64,000 bases of DNA from Nocardioides panaciterrulae (GTDB lineage: Bacteria > Actinomycetota > Actinomycetes > Propionibacteriales > Nocardioidaceae). Shown here one piece after another: positions 43,801-53,690 of this stretch. The stretch is taken from assembly GCF_013409645.1 (NCBI RefSeq), contig NZ_JACCBG010000001.1:992001-1056000 (forward strand). The letters run 5' to 3'. Position 1 is the first letter of the stretch. Each line of letters starts with the position of its first letter. The translations under genes were made by a program, and so were the position numbers. Under the pieces are notes generated by a model. That model made no database searches. It was given only the letters and a program-made list of their open reading frames with translations, and was not told where the DNA came from.

Positions 43801-44230
43801 GCTCGTCGACGTCGGTGGAGGGGGCCACCGAGGCCAGCGTCGGCACGCCCGCGGCCTTCGCGGCCGCGATCGCCCGGGCCTTGTTGCCGGTCAGCGTCAG
43901 CACCTCGGCGCTCGGACCGACGAAGGTGAGGCCGGCGTTCGCGCACGCCTCGGCCAGCGCCGGGTTCTCCGACAGGAAGCCGTAGCCGGGGTAGACGGCG
44001 TCGGCGCCCGCGCGCACGGCCGTCTCGACGATCGCCTGCGGGTCCAGGTAGGCGCGGACCGGGTGGCCGCGCTCGCCGATCTCGTAGGCCTCGTCCGCCT
44101 TCAGCCGGTGCTCCGACCAGCGGTCCTCGTGGGGGAAGACGGCGACCGTCCGCGCGCCCACCTCGAAGGCGGCACGGAACGCCCGGATCGCGATCTCGCC
44201 GCGGTTGGCTACCAGCACCTTGTTGAACAT
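40844..44230 (-). CDS. pyc: Pyruvate carboxylase
   Basis: Biotin enzyme of 1128 residues making oxaloacetate from pyruvate, bicarbonate and ATP. All parts are in one chain: biotin carboxylase (MFNKVLVANRGEIAIRAFRA, AVAGGGGRGMRRV, EMNPRIQVEHTVTEEV), the carboxyltransferase TIM barrel (VTDTTFRDAHQSLLATRVRT, HLHTHDTTGGQ with metal-binding His-x-His) and the C-terminal biotinyl domain with the target Lys in IEAMKMEA. Length is normal. The TAG stop is unusual among the TGA-rich neighbours. The ATG at 44230 is 7 bases after minus-strand TAGCCT, a leaderless start. It supplies TCA intermediates, complementing the acyl-CoA carboxylase genes nearby. Confidence 0.97.
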   Translation of the reverse strand: MFNKVLVANRGEIAIRAFRAAFEVGARTVAVFPHEDRWSEHRLKADEAYEIGERGHPVRAYLDPQAIVETAVRAGADAVYPGYGFLSENPALAEACANAGLTFVGPSAEVLTLTGNKARAIAAAKAAGVPTLASVAPSTDVDELVASAEALPYPLFVKAVAGGGGRGMRRVDDPAGLREAVETCMREADGAFGDPTVFIEQAVVDPRHIEVQILADAEGNVIHLFERDCSVQRRHQKVVEIAPAPNLDPELRDRICADAVRFATEIGYRNAGTVEFLLDPQGNYVFIEMNPRIQVEHTVTEEVTDVDLVQSQLRIASGETLADLGLSQETVTLRGAALQCRITTEDPANSFRPDTGKITTYRSPGGAGIRVDGGTTYTGAEVSAHFDSMLAKLTCRGRTFDHAVQRARRAVAEFRIRGVTTNIAFLQAVLEDPDFAAGRVTTSFIETHPQLLAARGQGDRGSKLLRYLADVTVNRPHGEAPVSVDPVSKLPEVDLTVPAPDGTRQLLLAVGPEEFARRLRAQDRVAVTDTTFRDAHQSLLATRVRTRDLVAVAGHVARTTPELWSLEAWGGATYDVGLRFLAEDPWERLAALRQAVPNICLQMLLRGRNTVGYTPYPSEVTDAFVAEAAETGIDVFRIFDALNDVNQMRPAIDAVRATGRGVAEVALCYTGDLSDPAERLYTLDYYLRLAERIVDAGAHVLAIKDMAGLLRVPAARQLVTALRERFDLPVHLHTHDTTGGQLATLVAAIDAGVDAVDAATASMAGTTSQPPLSALISATDHGERETGLSLQAACALEPYWEATRRVYAPFESGLPSPTGRVYTHEIPGGQLSNLRQQAIALGLGEKFEQIEDMYAAADRILGHVVKVTPSSKVVGDLALHLVAVGADPDEFEEDPGRFDIPDSVVGFLNGELGDPPGGWPEPFRTKALAGRTWKAPAEKLEPEQAERLQHGGPGRQRLLNELLFPGPTREFTESRETYGDISVLPTTDYLYGLQHGEEHEVSIEEGKTLILGVQAIGEPDERGYRTVMATINGQLRPISVRDRAVASEVAAAEKADAGKPGQVAAPFQGVVTIVVAEGDRVAAGDTVATIEAMKMEAAITAPVAGTVQRLALPGTQAVDGGDLVLVIG

Positions 44231-44237
44231 GCCGACG

Positions 44238-44277
44238 AGGCTAGCGGCGGCGCGGCGCCCGTGAGAGGCCGTACTCT
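44238..44277. promoter_or_regulatory. Divergent promoters of pyc (-) and the SGNH hydrolase gene (+)
   Basis: Minus-strand TAGCCT at 44238-44243 serves pyc leaderlessly; plus-strand TACTCT at 44272-44277 would give a leader of about 40 bases with GGGAGGT at 44310-44316 before the ATG at 44324. Confidence 0.45.
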
Positions 44278-44323
44278 TCCGCGAGACGCCCGCCGGGTGT
44301 CACCACCACGGGAGGTACCCCTC

Positions 44324-45316
44324 ATGCTCCGGCGTGCACTCGTCACCGCGCTGCTCGTGCTCTCGGTCGTGGCTGCGGGAGGCGTGGCACCGGCGACGGC
44401 GCGGGTCGCCGACCCGGCGGCCGGGGTGGACTACGTCGCGCTGGGCGACTCCTACAGCGCGGGCCCGCTGATCCCCACCGCGCGCCGGGACCCGGACGGC
44501 TGCCTGCGCTCGACGAACAACTACCCGGCGTACCTCGCCGGCTACCTCGACGTCGCGACCTACCGGGACGTCACCTGCTCGGGCGCGCGGAGCTCGGACT
44601 TCGAGCAGCGGCAGTCGCTGGTGGTCGGGACGCCCGCGCCACCGCAGCTCGACGCGCTCTCCGCGGAGACCGACCTGGTCACCGTGGGCATCGGGGGCAA
44701 CGACTTCGGCCTCTTCGGCTCGATGATCGACACCTGCCAGCGGGTGCGGGAGCAGGACCCCGAGGGCCGCCCGTGCCGGGCCGCCTTCACCGCGCGGGTG
44801 CACGGGCACCGGGTCGACACCAAGCTCCGCGACGCGCGGCGCGTCCAGCACACCGTGGGCCACGCGCTGGCCCTGGTGCACCGGCACGCGCCGAACGCGC
44901 GGGTGGTCGTCCTCGGCTACCCGCGGCTGCTGCCGGTCACCGGCACCTGCGCGGCGGTGCCGTTCGCGACCGGCGACTACGGCTGGGCGCGCCACGTCGA
45001 GCGCCGGCTGAACCGGTCGATCCGCAACGCCGCGGCCGGCCACCACGCGACGTACGTCGACCTCTACCCGGCCTTCCTGCGGCACGACGCCTGCGCCGGC
45101 GACCAGGCCTGGATCAACGGTTCGCAGGTGAAGATCGGCCTCGCGCTCAACTTCCACCCGTTCCAGGCGGGGGAGCGGGAGATGGCGCGCGCGACCTACC
45201 AGCAGCTGACCGGGTCGGTCGCGCCGACCGACGGGGACGCGGCGCCGCCGCCGGGGTCGATCGTGACCAACCCCGGCGGCGGAGGCGCGGCGGTCAGTCC
45301 TTCAGCTCGCAGATGA
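44324..45316 (+). CDS. Secreted SGNH/GDSL hydrolase (lipase/esterase)
   Basis: An exported serine hydrolase of 330 residues. After a signal peptide ([19 protein letters not shown], cleavage near TARVA) come block [11 protein letters not shown] with nucleophile Ser43, block [12 protein letters not shown] and block V FHPFQAGE with the catalytic His. Paired cysteines (DVTCSG, DTCQRV, GTCAAV) resemble those of the Streptomyces-type extracellular lipase family. The C-terminus is Pro/Gly-rich. A good GGGAGGT precedes the ATG. The final 23 bases overlap the end of the convergent carboxylase gene. Confidence 0.9.
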   Translation: MLRRALVTALLVLSVVAAGGVAPATARVADPAAGVDYVALGDSYSAGPLIPTARRDPDGCLRSTNNYPAYLAGYLDVATYRDVTCSGARSSDFEQRQSLVVGTPAPPQLDALSAETDLVTVGIGGNDFGLFGSMIDTCQRVREQDPEGRPCRAAFTARVHGHRVDTKLRDARRVQHTVGHALALVHRHAPNARVVVLGYPRLLPVTGTCAAVPFATGDYGWARHVERRLNRSIRNAAAGHHATYVDLYPAFLRHDACAGDQAWINGSQVKIGLALNFHPFQAGEREMARATYQQLTGSVAPTDGDAAPPPGSIVTNPGGGGAAVSPSARR

Positions 45317-47084
45317 CGGCGCCGTTGGAGACGGTGGCGCCGACCTCGACCTGCAGGCCGGTGACGGTGCCGGACTTGTGGGCCTTGAGCGGCTGCTCCA
45401 TCTTCATGGCCTCGATGACGACCACGGTGTCGCCCTCGGCGACCTCCTGGCCCTCCTCGACGACGACCTTGACGATGGTGCCCTGCATGGGGCTGGCCAC
45501 CGCGTCGCCGGAGACGGCGGCGCCGGCCTTCTTGCCGGCGGACCGCTTCGGCTTCTTGCCGCCCGCAGCCGGGCCACCCGCGGCGAGGCCGCCGAGACCA
45601 GCGGGGAGGACGACCTCGAGCCGCTTGCCACCGACCTCGACCACGACCCGCTGACGCTCACCGGCCTCCTCGGCCTCGGCCGAGTCGCCGGCGTACGGCG
45701 TGATCTGGTTGTCGAAGTCGGTCTCGATCCAGGTGGTGTAGACGGTGAACTCGCCCTCGCCGGAGGGGGTCGACGCGCCGACGTACGCCGGGTCGCGGAC
45801 GACCGCCTGGTGGAACGGGATGACGGTCGGCATGCCGTCGACGACGAACTCGTCGAGCGCGCGGCGGGACCGCTCGAGGGCCTGGGTGCGGTCGCGGCCG
45901 GTGACGATGAGCTTGGCGATCAGCGAGTCGAACGAGCCGGGGACGGTCTCGCCGTTCTCGTAGCCGCCGTCCACGCGGATGCCGGGGCCCTGCGGCGGGG
46001 ACCAGGCCGAGAGCGTGCCGGGGGCGGGCATGAAGTTGCGTCCGCCGTCCTCCGCGTTGATGCGGAACTCGATGGCGTGGCCACGGATCTCGGGGTCGTC
46101 GTAGCCGAGCTCGTCGCCCGCGGCGATGCGGAACATCTCGCGGACCAGGTCGATGCCGGTGACCTCCTCGGAGACGCAGTGCTCGACCTGCAGGCGGGTG
46201 TTGACCTCGAGGAAGGAGATCGTGCCGTCCTTGGCGACGAGGAACTCGCAGGTGCCGGCGCCGACGTAGCCCGCCTCGCGCAGGATCGCCTTGGAGGACT
46301 CGTAGAGGCGGGTCATCTGCTCGTCGCTGAGGAACGGCGCGGGCGCCTCCTCGACCAGCTTCTGGTGGCGGCGCTGCAACGAGCAGTCACGGGTGGAGAC
46401 CACCACGACGTTGCCGTGGGAGTCGGCGAGGCACTGGGTCTCGACGTGGCGCGGCTTGTCGAGGAACTTCTCCACCAGGCACTCGCCGCGACCGAACGCG
46501 GTGACGGCCTCGCGGACGGCCGACTCGTAGGCGTCGGGGATCTCCTCGAGGGTGCGGGCGACCTTCAGGCCGCGGCCGCCGCCGCCGAAGACCGCCTTGA
46601 TCGCGACCGGCAGCCCGTTGGCCTCGGCGAAGGCGACGACCTCGTCGGCGTCCTTGACGGGGTCCTTGGTGCCCGGCGCGAGCGGGGCGTCGGCCCGCTC
46701 GGCGATGTGCTTGGCCTTGGCCTTGTCGCCCAGCGCCTCGATCGCCGCCGGGGGCGGGCCGATCCAGACCAGGCCGGCGTCGATCACGGCCTGGGCGAAG
46801 TCGGCGTTCTCGGCCAGGAAGCCGTAACCCGGGTGGACCGAGTCGGCGCCGGACTTCTCGGCGACCGCGATGATCTTGGCGATGTCGAGGTAGGAGTCCG
46901 CGGGGGTCGCGCCCTCCAGCGAGTGGGCCTCGTCGGCCAGCCGCACGAACAGTGCGTCCCGGTCGGGCTCGGCGTAGACCGCCACGCTCCCGATGCCCGC
47001 GTCCTTGCAGGCGCGGATGACCCGGACCGCGATCTCGCCACGGTTCGCGATGAGGACCTTCTGAAGGGGCTTGCTCTCCGGCAC
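45294..47084 (-). CDS. accA3: Acyl-CoA (acetyl/propionyl-CoA) carboxylase alpha subunit, biotin carboxylase plus BCCP
   Basis: A 596-residue AccA3-type subunit: ATP-grasp biotin carboxylase ([53 protein letters not shown]) and, after an Ala/Gly/Lys-rich linker, the biotinyl domain with the modified Lys in [11 protein letters not shown]. It supplies carboxybiotin to beta subunits such as the AccD encoded at 51153-52769, producing malonyl- or methylmalonyl-CoA for lipid synthesis or propionate use. GTG 47084 has AGGAG about 10 bases upstream. BirA, encoded at 52821, would attach its biotin. Confidence 0.95.
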   Translation of the reverse strand: MPESKPLQKVLIANRGEIAVRVIRACKDAGIGSVAVYAEPDRDALFVRLADEAHSLEGATPADSYLDIAKIIAVAEKSGADSVHPGYGFLAENADFAQAVIDAGLVWIGPPPAAIEALGDKAKAKHIAERADAPLAPGTKDPVKDADEVVAFAEANGLPVAIKAVFGGGGRGLKVARTLEEIPDAYESAVREAVTAFGRGECLVEKFLDKPRHVETQCLADSHGNVVVVSTRDCSLQRRHQKLVEEAPAPFLSDEQMTRLYESSKAILREAGYVGAGTCEFLVAKDGTISFLEVNTRLQVEHCVSEEVTGIDLVREMFRIAAGDELGYDDPEIRGHAIEFRINAEDGGRNFMPAPGTLSAWSPPQGPGIRVDGGYENGETVPGSFDSLIAKLIVTGRDRTQALERSRRALDEFVVDGMPTVIPFHQAVVRDPAYVGASTPSGEGEFTVYTTWIETDFDNQITPYAGDSAEAEEAGERQRVVVEVGGKRLEVVLPAGLGGLAAGGPAAGGKKPKRSAGKKAGAAVSGDAVASPMQGTIVKVVVEEGQEVAEGDTVVVIEAMKMEQPLKAHKSGTVTGLQVEVGATVSNGAVICELKD

Positions 47085-47268
47085 CTGGGCACTCCTGCTC
47101 TCGGGGGTCCTACCTTCTCCAACTCCGTTGCGCAGGGTATCGCCAACGCGGGCGGGGCCGCCCCCAGGCCCTCGGTCGCTGCCGGCGCTCCTGGTCGTCG
47201 ACCGGGGATGCCTCGGAGTTCACGCCTCGATCGGGCGGCGTTCACCGCGCCCGGCCAGGCTGCGGCGC
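47085..47268. other. Divergent intergenic region
   Basis: 184 bases separating the accA3 and phosphoesterase starts. It must hold both promoters; a minus-strand GATACCCT is a possible -10 for accA3. No repeat or coding frame of interest was seen. Confidence 0.35.
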
Positions 47269-48324
47269 ATGAGCCGAAACCGCACCCGCACCGCCACCGC
47301 CCTGACCTCCCTCGCGATCGCCGCGGCCGGAGTCACGGTGGGTCCCGCTGCCACGGCCGCCCCGGCCGACGGCCCGTCCGGCGGGGCCGCCCGGGGCTAC
47401 TCCTTCGCGATGATCGGTGACGTGCCCTACGGCGCGGACCAGATCGCGGCCTTCCCGGGCTGGATCCAGCAGATCAACGCCGATCCGGCCGTCCGCTCCG
47501 TCGTGCACCTCGGGGACATCAAGAACGGCTCCTCGGTGTGCAGCGACGAGTACTTCTCGATGATCCGCGCCGACTTCGACACCTTCGAGGACCCGCTCGT
47601 CTACACGCCCGGCGACAACGAGTGGACCGACTGCCACCGAGCCGACGACGGCGCCTACAACCCGCTGGAGCGGCTGGCGCAGCTGCGCTCGACGTTCTTC
47701 GACCACCCGGGGCGCACCCTCGGTGAGCACGCGATGCCGGTGACCTCGCAGGCGCAGCGGGGCTACCCCGAGAACGTCACCTGGCGCCGTGCGGGTGTCA
47801 CGTTCCTGACCGCGAACGTGCCTGGCAGCGACAACGGTCTCAAGCCGTGGACCGGCCTGGGGAAGACCGAGCCGATCCCCGAGCAGCGCCACGCCGTCGA
47901 GGAGCGGACCGCCGCCGACATCGACGAGCTGCACGCCGCGTTCGCCGCGGCGCGCCAGCACCACGACCGCGGGGTGGTGGTCGCCCAGCAGGCCGACATG
48001 TTCGACCCGACGTACACGCCCACCTGGGACGACATCAGCGCGTTCAAGCCGTGGGTCCAGGCGCTGGTCGACGAGGCCTCGCGCTTCGACGGCCCGGTCT
48101 ACCTCTTCGACGGGGACAGCCACGCCTACAACAGCGACCAGCCGCTGGCGACCGGCTCGCCCTGGCTGTCGACGTACGGCGTGAGCGGCGCGGCGGACAA
48201 CCTGACCCGGGTCACCGTGGACGGCTCCTCCAACAACGGCGACTACCTGCGCGTCACGGTCGGGGCTCCGGGCGCCACCGGGGCGCCGCTGCTGAGCTGG
48301 CAGCGGGTGCCGTACACCTCCTGA
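47269..48324 (+). CDS. Secreted metallophosphoesterase-like protein
   Basis: A 351-residue exported protein. The signal peptide SRNRTRTATALTSLAIAAAG is followed by a calcineurin-like fold: the first metal Asp in FAMIGDVPYG, then VVHLGDIKNG and the TPGDNEWTDCH block, and later a His in FDGDSHAYN. The last motif corresponds to the GDxH-like end of the metal site. Such actinobacterial proteins are usually annotated simply as metallophosphoesterases; substrate is unknown. ATG 47269 has no strong Shine-Dalgarno. It is divergent from accA3. Confidence 0.78.
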   Translation: MSRNRTRTATALTSLAIAAAGVTVGPAATAAPADGPSGGAARGYSFAMIGDVPYGADQIAAFPGWIQQINADPAVRSVVHLGDIKNGSSVCSDEYFSMIRADFDTFEDPLVYTPGDNEWTDCHRADDGAYNPLERLAQLRSTFFDHPGRTLGEHAMPVTSQAQRGYPENVTWRRAGVTFLTANVPGSDNGLKPWTGLGKTEPIPEQRHAVEERTAADIDELHAAFAAARQHHDRGVVVAQQADMFDPTYTPTWDDISAFKPWVQALVDEASRFDGPVYLFDGDSHAYNSDQPLATGSPWLSTYGVSGAADNLTRVTVDGSSNNGDYLRVTVGAPGATGAPLLSWQRVPYTS

Positions 48325-48331
48325 CCGCGTT

Positions 48332-48363
48332 GGTTAACAACCGCTAACCGATCCCGCTAGCAT
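48332..48363 (+). promoter_or_regulatory. Promoter and overlapping dyad upstream of the first acyl-CoA dehydrogenase
   Basis: TTAACA (48334-48339), 18-base spacer and TAGCAT (48358-48363) are followed after 6 bases by the ATG. GGTTAAC and GCTAACC (48332-48338 and 48343-48349) form an imperfect inverted repeat across the -35 box, a suitable place for a repressor of the TetR type that often controls acyl-CoA dehydrogenase genes. Confidence 0.5.
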
Positions 48364-48369
48364 GGCCGC

Positions 48370-49557
48370 ATGACGTTCGAGCTGAGCCGTGAGCACGAGG
48401 AGTTCCGTCGCAGCGTCCGCGAGTTCGCGGAGGCCGAGATCGCGCCGCACGCCGCGCAATGGGACCGCGAGCACCACTTCCCGGTAGATGTGGTGGGCAA
48501 GATGGGCAAGCTCGGGCTCTTCGGGCTCACCGCCCCCGAGGAGTACGGCGGGGCCGGGGAGGACGGCGACTTCACCAGCCTCTGCGTGGCGATCGAGGAG
48601 ATCGGCCGGGTCGACCAGTCGATGGGCATCACGCTCGAGGCCGCGGTCGGGCTCGGCATCAACCCGATCCTGACCTACGGCACCGAGGAGCAGAAGCGGG
48701 CCTGGCTGCCCGACCTGGTCGCCGGCGACCGGCTCGCCGGGTTCGGCCTGACCGAGCCGGGCGCCGGCTCCGACGCCGGTGCCACCCGCACCCGCGCGGA
48801 GCTGGACAACGGCGAGTGGGTCGTCAACGGCGCCAAGCAGTTCATCACCAACTCCGGCTCGCAGATCACCTCGGTGGTCACGGTCACCGCCCGCACCGGC
48901 CTGCGCGAGAACGGCAAGCCCGAGATCTCCACGATCATCGTGCCGAGCGGGACGCCCGGCTTCACCGCGGAGAAGGCCTACGACAAGCTCGGCTGGCACG
49001 CCTCCGACACGCACCCGCTGACCTTCGAGGACGTCCGCGTCCCCGAGGCCAACCTGCTCGGTGAGCGCGGCCGCGGCTACGCCCAGTTCCTCGCCACCCT
49101 GGACGACGGCCGGGTCGCGATCGCCGCCCTGGCGGTCGGCTGCATCCAGGCCTGCCTGGACATGAGCCTGGCGTACGCCGGGGAGCGCCAGACCTTCGGC
49201 GGCCCGATCGGGCGCAAGCAGGGCGTCGCCTTCCAGATCGCCGACCTCGAGGTGATGCTGCACGCCAGCCGCCTGCTGACCTACCGCGCGGCCGCGATGA
49301 AGGACGCCATGGAGCGTGGCACCGGCGGCTCGACGAGCGCGTTCAAGCAGGCCGCTGCGGTCGCCAAGCTCTACGCCACCGAGTCCGCCGTGACCGCCAC
49401 CCGGATCGCCACCCAGGTCTTCGGCGGCTACGGCTTCATGGAGGAGTACCCGGTCACCCGGTTCTACCGCGACGCCAAGGTGCTCGAGATCGGCGAGGGC
49501 ACCAGCGAGGTGCAGCGGATGCTGATCGCGCGTGGTCTGGGCCTGCCGGTCGAGTGA
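48370..49557 (+). CDS. Acyl-CoA dehydrogenase
   Basis: FAD enzyme of 395 residues performing alpha,beta-dehydrogenation of an acyl-CoA. The fingerprints are FGLTEPGAGSDAGATRT (FAD/substrate loop), FITNSG, the C-terminal QVFGGYGFMEEYPVTRFYRDAK and the catalytic-base region EIGEGTSEVQRMLIARGL. Substrate class (short-chain or branched-chain) cannot be fixed. It stands next to acyl-CoA carboxylase genes, which would fit branched-chain or odd-chain catabolism. The ATG is leaderless by position, 6 bases after TAGCAT. Confidence 0.94.
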   Translation: MTFELSREHEEFRRSVREFAEAEIAPHAAQWDREHHFPVDVVGKMGKLGLFGLTAPEEYGGAGEDGDFTSLCVAIEEIGRVDQSMGITLEAAVGLGINPILTYGTEEQKRAWLPDLVAGDRLAGFGLTEPGAGSDAGATRTRAELDNGEWVVNGAKQFITNSGSQITSVVTVTARTGLRENGKPEISTIIVPSGTPGFTAEKAYDKLGWHASDTHPLTFEDVRVPEANLLGERGRGYAQFLATLDDGRVAIAALAVGCIQACLDMSLAYAGERQTFGGPIGRKQGVAFQIADLEVMLHASRLLTYRAAAMKDAMERGTGGSTSAFKQAAAVAKLYATESAVTATRIATQVFGGYGFMEEYPVTRFYRDAKVLEIGEGTSEVQRMLIARGLGLPVE

Positions 49558-49610
49558 GGATCGCCCCGGCGACGCGCCCACCGCGCCTCCGTCGGGGCGT
49601 CCGCACCGGT

Positions 49611-49616
49611 TAGCCT
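49611..49616 (+). promoter_or_regulatory. -10 box of leaderless gtrA-like promoter
   Basis: TAGCCT lies 6 bases before the ATG at 49623; no Shine-Dalgarno. Confidence 0.5.
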
Positions 49617-49622
49617 TGCCTC

Positions 49623-50174
49623 ATGGGTAGCCGGTGGCAGCGAGTCCTCGCTGAGGCCGGCCGGTTCCTCGCCGTGGGCGGCGTGGCCACGCTCGTCGCG
49701 CTGATCATCTTCAACGGGCTGGTGCACGGCTTCAACACCGCGCACCGCGCGCCACTGGCCGACCACGTCATCTGGGCCTACGTCATCGCCAACACCGTCG
49801 GCATGGCGATCAGCTACCGCGGCAGCCGCAACTGGGCCTTCCGCGACCGGCCGCCGAGGCACGCCGACGGTGGCCGGACGGCGTACGTCGTCATCAACGT
49901 CGCCACGATGGCGCTGCCGATCGGCTGCCTGGCGATCAGCCGCAACGCGCTCGGGCTCGACGACCCGATCAGCGACAACATCTCCGCGAACGTGATCGGG
50001 CTGTTCCTGGGGCTGATCGCCCGGTTCTACCTGTTCCGGACCGTGGTGTTCCGGCGCCCGCCGCACCTGCCGCATCTGCCGGTGCCGCACCTGCCCCACC
50101 CCGGGGACGAGCACGAGGTCAGCGAGACCACAGGCTCGTCCACTCACGCCCCAGCTCGGCGACCAGTTCCCTGA
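49623..50174 (+). CDS. GtrA-like family membrane protein
   Basis: A 183-residue protein with four hydrophobic helices of the GtrA fold (RFLAVGGVATLVALIIFNGL, VIANTVGMAISYRGSRNWAF, YVVINVATMALPIGCLAI, NVIGLFLGLIARFYLFR). GtrA proteins are thought to help flip polyprenyl-linked sugars for cell-surface glycans. The C-terminus carries an unusual Pro/His-rich extension (PPHLPHLPVPHLPHPGDEHE) beyond the usual family length. M. tuberculosis has a GtrA-like gene in the same neighbourhood of purK and birA. The 3' end overlaps the convergent maf gene by 56 bases. Confidence 0.88.
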   Translation: MGSRWQRVLAEAGRFLAVGGVATLVALIIFNGLVHGFNTAHRAPLADHVIWAYVIANTVGMAISYRGSRNWAFRDRPPRHADGGRTAYVVINVATMALPIGCLAISRNALGLDDPISDNISANVIGLFLGLIARFYLFRTVVFRRPPHLPHLPVPHLPHPGDEHEVSETTGSSTHAPARRPVP

Positions 50175-50727
50175 CCAGCGGCAGGCTGACCCCGACCACG
50201 TTGTGGTGGTCGCCCTCGATGCCGGTGACGAACGCGCCGCCGAGGCCGTCGACGGTGAACGCCCCCGCCACGTGCAGCGGCTCACCGGTCGCGACGTACG
50301 CCGCGATCTCGGCGTCGGACACCTCGGCGAAGTGCACGGTCGTGGAGGCCGTGGCCGCCGCGACCCGGCCGGAGGCCGTCTCGCGCAGGCAGTGACCGGT
50401 GCGCAGCACCCCGGTGCGGCCGCGCATGGCCTTCCAGCGGCGCTCCGCCTCCGAGGGCTCCAGGGGCTTGCCGAGCGCCTCGCCGTCGAGCTCGAGCACC
50501 GAGTCGCAGCCGAGCACGAGCGCGTCCTCCGGCAGGTCGTCGCGGGCGGCCACCGCCGCACACTTCAGCTCGGCGAGCTGCAGCGCCAGCTCGGCCGGCG
50601 GGAGGCCGTCGAGCTGCGACTCGTCGACCCCCGAGACGATCACCACGGGCTCGACGCCGGCGTTGCGCAGGGTCTGCAGGCGGGCGGGGGAGGCGGAGGC
50701 GAGGACGAGCAGCACAACGAAGAGCAT
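50119..50727 (-). CDS. maf: Maf family nucleoside triphosphate pyrophosphatase
   Basis: A 202-residue house-cleaning enzyme that hydrolyses non-canonical or modified nucleotides (dTTP/UTP or m7GTP type). LVLASASPARLQTLRNAGV at the N-terminus is the conserved Maf motif, followed by CDSVLELDGEALGKP and the GCDSV metal region. The proximity to accE and accD matches the arrangement in mycobacteria. The ATG at 50727 could be replaced by GTG a few codons inside; the first residues before LVLASAS are longer than usual. It starts 50 bases after accE and is likely on the same transcript. Confidence 0.9.
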   Translation of the reverse strand: MLFVVLLVLASASPARLQTLRNAGVEPVVIVSGVDESQLDGLPPAELALQLAELKCAAVAARDDLPEDALVLGCDSVLELDGEALGKPLEPSEAERRWKAMRGRTGVLRTGHCLRETASGRVAAATASTTVHFAEVSDAEIAAYVATGEPLHVAGAFTVDGLGGAFVTGIEGDHHNVVGVSLPLVRELVAELGREWTSLWSR

Positions 50728-50777
50728 GCCCTACGCCATGACAGCCCACACGGGCACGTCCGCGCAGCCGGGCCGCC

Positions 50778-51008
50778 CTAGCGGGGCAGGCCGCTGGAGC
50801 GCCAGCCGCCCGGCCCATGGGCGTGCGGGCGACGCACCTTGCGGTGGTTGGCCCGCCACTCCGGCGTACGCCGCGGAGCGGGTGCCGGCTCCCCGCCGAG
50901 GGAGGCCAGGACCGCCACCAGGGCGGCGACCTCCTCCGGCGTGGCGTTCGGGGAGACGACCTTGAGCAGGGGGCGGTCAGCCTGCGGGTTCGTGGGTTCT
51001 TCAGTCAT
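50778..51008 (-). CDS. accE: Acyl-CoA carboxylase epsilon subunit
   Basis: A 76-residue protein matching the small AccE/PccE epsilon subunits of actinobacteria: the conserved core LLKVVSPNATPEEVAALVAVLA then a Trp- and Arg-rich tail (PEWRANHRKVRRP). These subunits bind AccD-AccA complexes and raise their activity. Short length and position between accD and maf support the call. ATG 51008 has only a weak upstream purine stretch. A long inverted repeat (51052-51116) lies between its start and the accD stop. Confidence 0.92.
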   Translation of the reverse strand: MTEEPTNPQADRPLLKVVSPNATPEEVAALVAVLASLGGEPAPAPRRTPEWRANHRKVRRPHAHGPGGWRSSGLPR

Positions 51009-51051
51009 CCGTGGTCACCGTGGCCTTTCGTCTCCAGGTGGGTGCCACGTG

Positions 51052-51116
51052 CGCCGAGTCGGCGCACGTTGACCTCCCCCGCTTCGCTCCTCCGGTCAAC
51101 CTGCGCCGACTCGGCG
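51052..51116. repeat. 65-bp inverted repeat between accD and accE
   Basis: Arms of 23 bases (51052-51074 and 51094-51116) are complementary with one mismatch around a 19-base loop. The left arm contains its own palindrome GTGCGCCGAGTCGGCGCAC (51050-51068). It can form one long or two short hairpins in the accD-accE mRNA. It may stop or attenuate transcription into accE, protect the accD mRNA, or be a copy of a dispersed intergenic element. Confidence 0.8.
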
Positions 51117-51152
51117 ATATCCCCCTGCTCGGGGGACGCTGCGCGCCCCCAC

Positions 51153-52769
<1,617 letters not shown>

Positions 52770-52820
52770 GTGTGGTGGCCTCCTGTCGACCTCATCAGTC
52801 CGTGGGCCAATGTAGTGCCC

Positions 52821-53633
52821 ATGACCTCCGACCTGCCCGCTCGCCCACCCCTGGACCGCGCCCGGCTGGCCGCCGCCCCCGCCGGGAATACGGTCGAGGT
52901 CGTCGACGCCGCGCCCTCCACCAACGCGCTCGCGGCGCAGCGGGCCCGCGCCGGTGCCGCGGAGGGCCTGGTGGTGGTCGCCGAGCACCAGACCGCGGGT
53001 CGCGGCCGGCTCGACCGCACCTGGGAGACCCCGGACCGGGCGGCGCTGACCTTCACGGTGCTGCTGCGGCCCCGCCTGGACGCCGCCCGGTGGCCCTGGC
53101 TGCCGCTGCTGGTCGGCCACGCCGTGGCGCGGGCGCTGCGGGCGGCCGGGCACGACGCCCGGCTGAAGTGGCCCAACGACGTGCTGCTCGGCACCGACGA
53201 GAAGAAGGTCGCCGGGATCCTCGTCGAGCGGATCGACACGCCGGGCGGGCCCGCGGCCCTCGCGGGCGTCGGGCTCAACGTCAGCACCGCCCCCGGCGAA
53301 CTGCCCGTCGAGACCGCCACCTCGTTGATGATCGGCTCCGGCACCGAGCCGGACCGGACCGAGCTGCTGCTCGCGATCCTGCAGACGGTGCGCGAGGAGT
53401 ACGACGCGTGGCAGTCGGGCGGCAGCCGGGCGGGCGAGGACCTGAGGACGGCGTACCTGCGCTCCTGCGTCACCGTCGGCCAGGACGTGCGCGTGGAGCT
53501 GCCCGGGAGCGCGCCGCTGCTGGGCCGGGCCACCGGCCTCGACGCCGGTGGCCGGCTGGTGGTGCAGGGGCCGGGCGGTGAGGTGGTGGTCGGCGCCGGC
53601 GACGTCGTGCACGTGCGTCCGGTAGTGACATGA
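52821..53633 (+). CDS. birA: Biotin--[acetyl-CoA-carboxylase] ligase
   Basis: A 270-residue ligase that activates biotin as biotinyl-AMP and attaches it to BCCP domains such as those in the accA3 and pyc products. The catalytic domain shows the [16 protein letters not shown] loop, the [10 protein letters not shown] motif and VAGILVE; the C-terminal SH3-like domain begins near [11 protein letters not shown]. There is no N-terminal winged-helix DNA-binding domain, so it is a class I ligase and not the BirA repressor. It is divergent from accD, which fits joint function. The ATG is not preceded by a Shine-Dalgarno. Confidence 0.94.
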   Translation: MTSDLPARPPLDRARLAAAPAGNTVEVVDAAPSTNALAAQRARAGAAEGLVVVAEHQTAGRGRLDRTWETPDRAALTFTVLLRPRLDAARWPWLPLLVGHAVARALRAAGHDARLKWPNDVLLGTDEKKVAGILVERIDTPGGPAALAGVGLNVSTAPGELPVETATSLMIGSGTEPDRTELLLAILQTVREEYDAWQSGGSRAGEDLRTAYLRSCVTVGQDVRVELPGSAPLLGRATGLDAGGRLVVQGPGGEVVVGAGDVVHVRPVVT

Positions 53634-53690
53634 TCCGGTCGTGGCCCCCTCGCACCAACAGCTGTTCGACGGCTCCCCAGCGGGGTGCGC

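Noticed and set aside
41234..44323. Long plus-strand open frame opposite pyruvate carboxylase
   Set aside because: The translation is low-complexity Arg/Gly/Val-rich antisense of a clear 1128-residue enzyme; the real gene in that frame begins at 44324 with its own Shine-Dalgarno.
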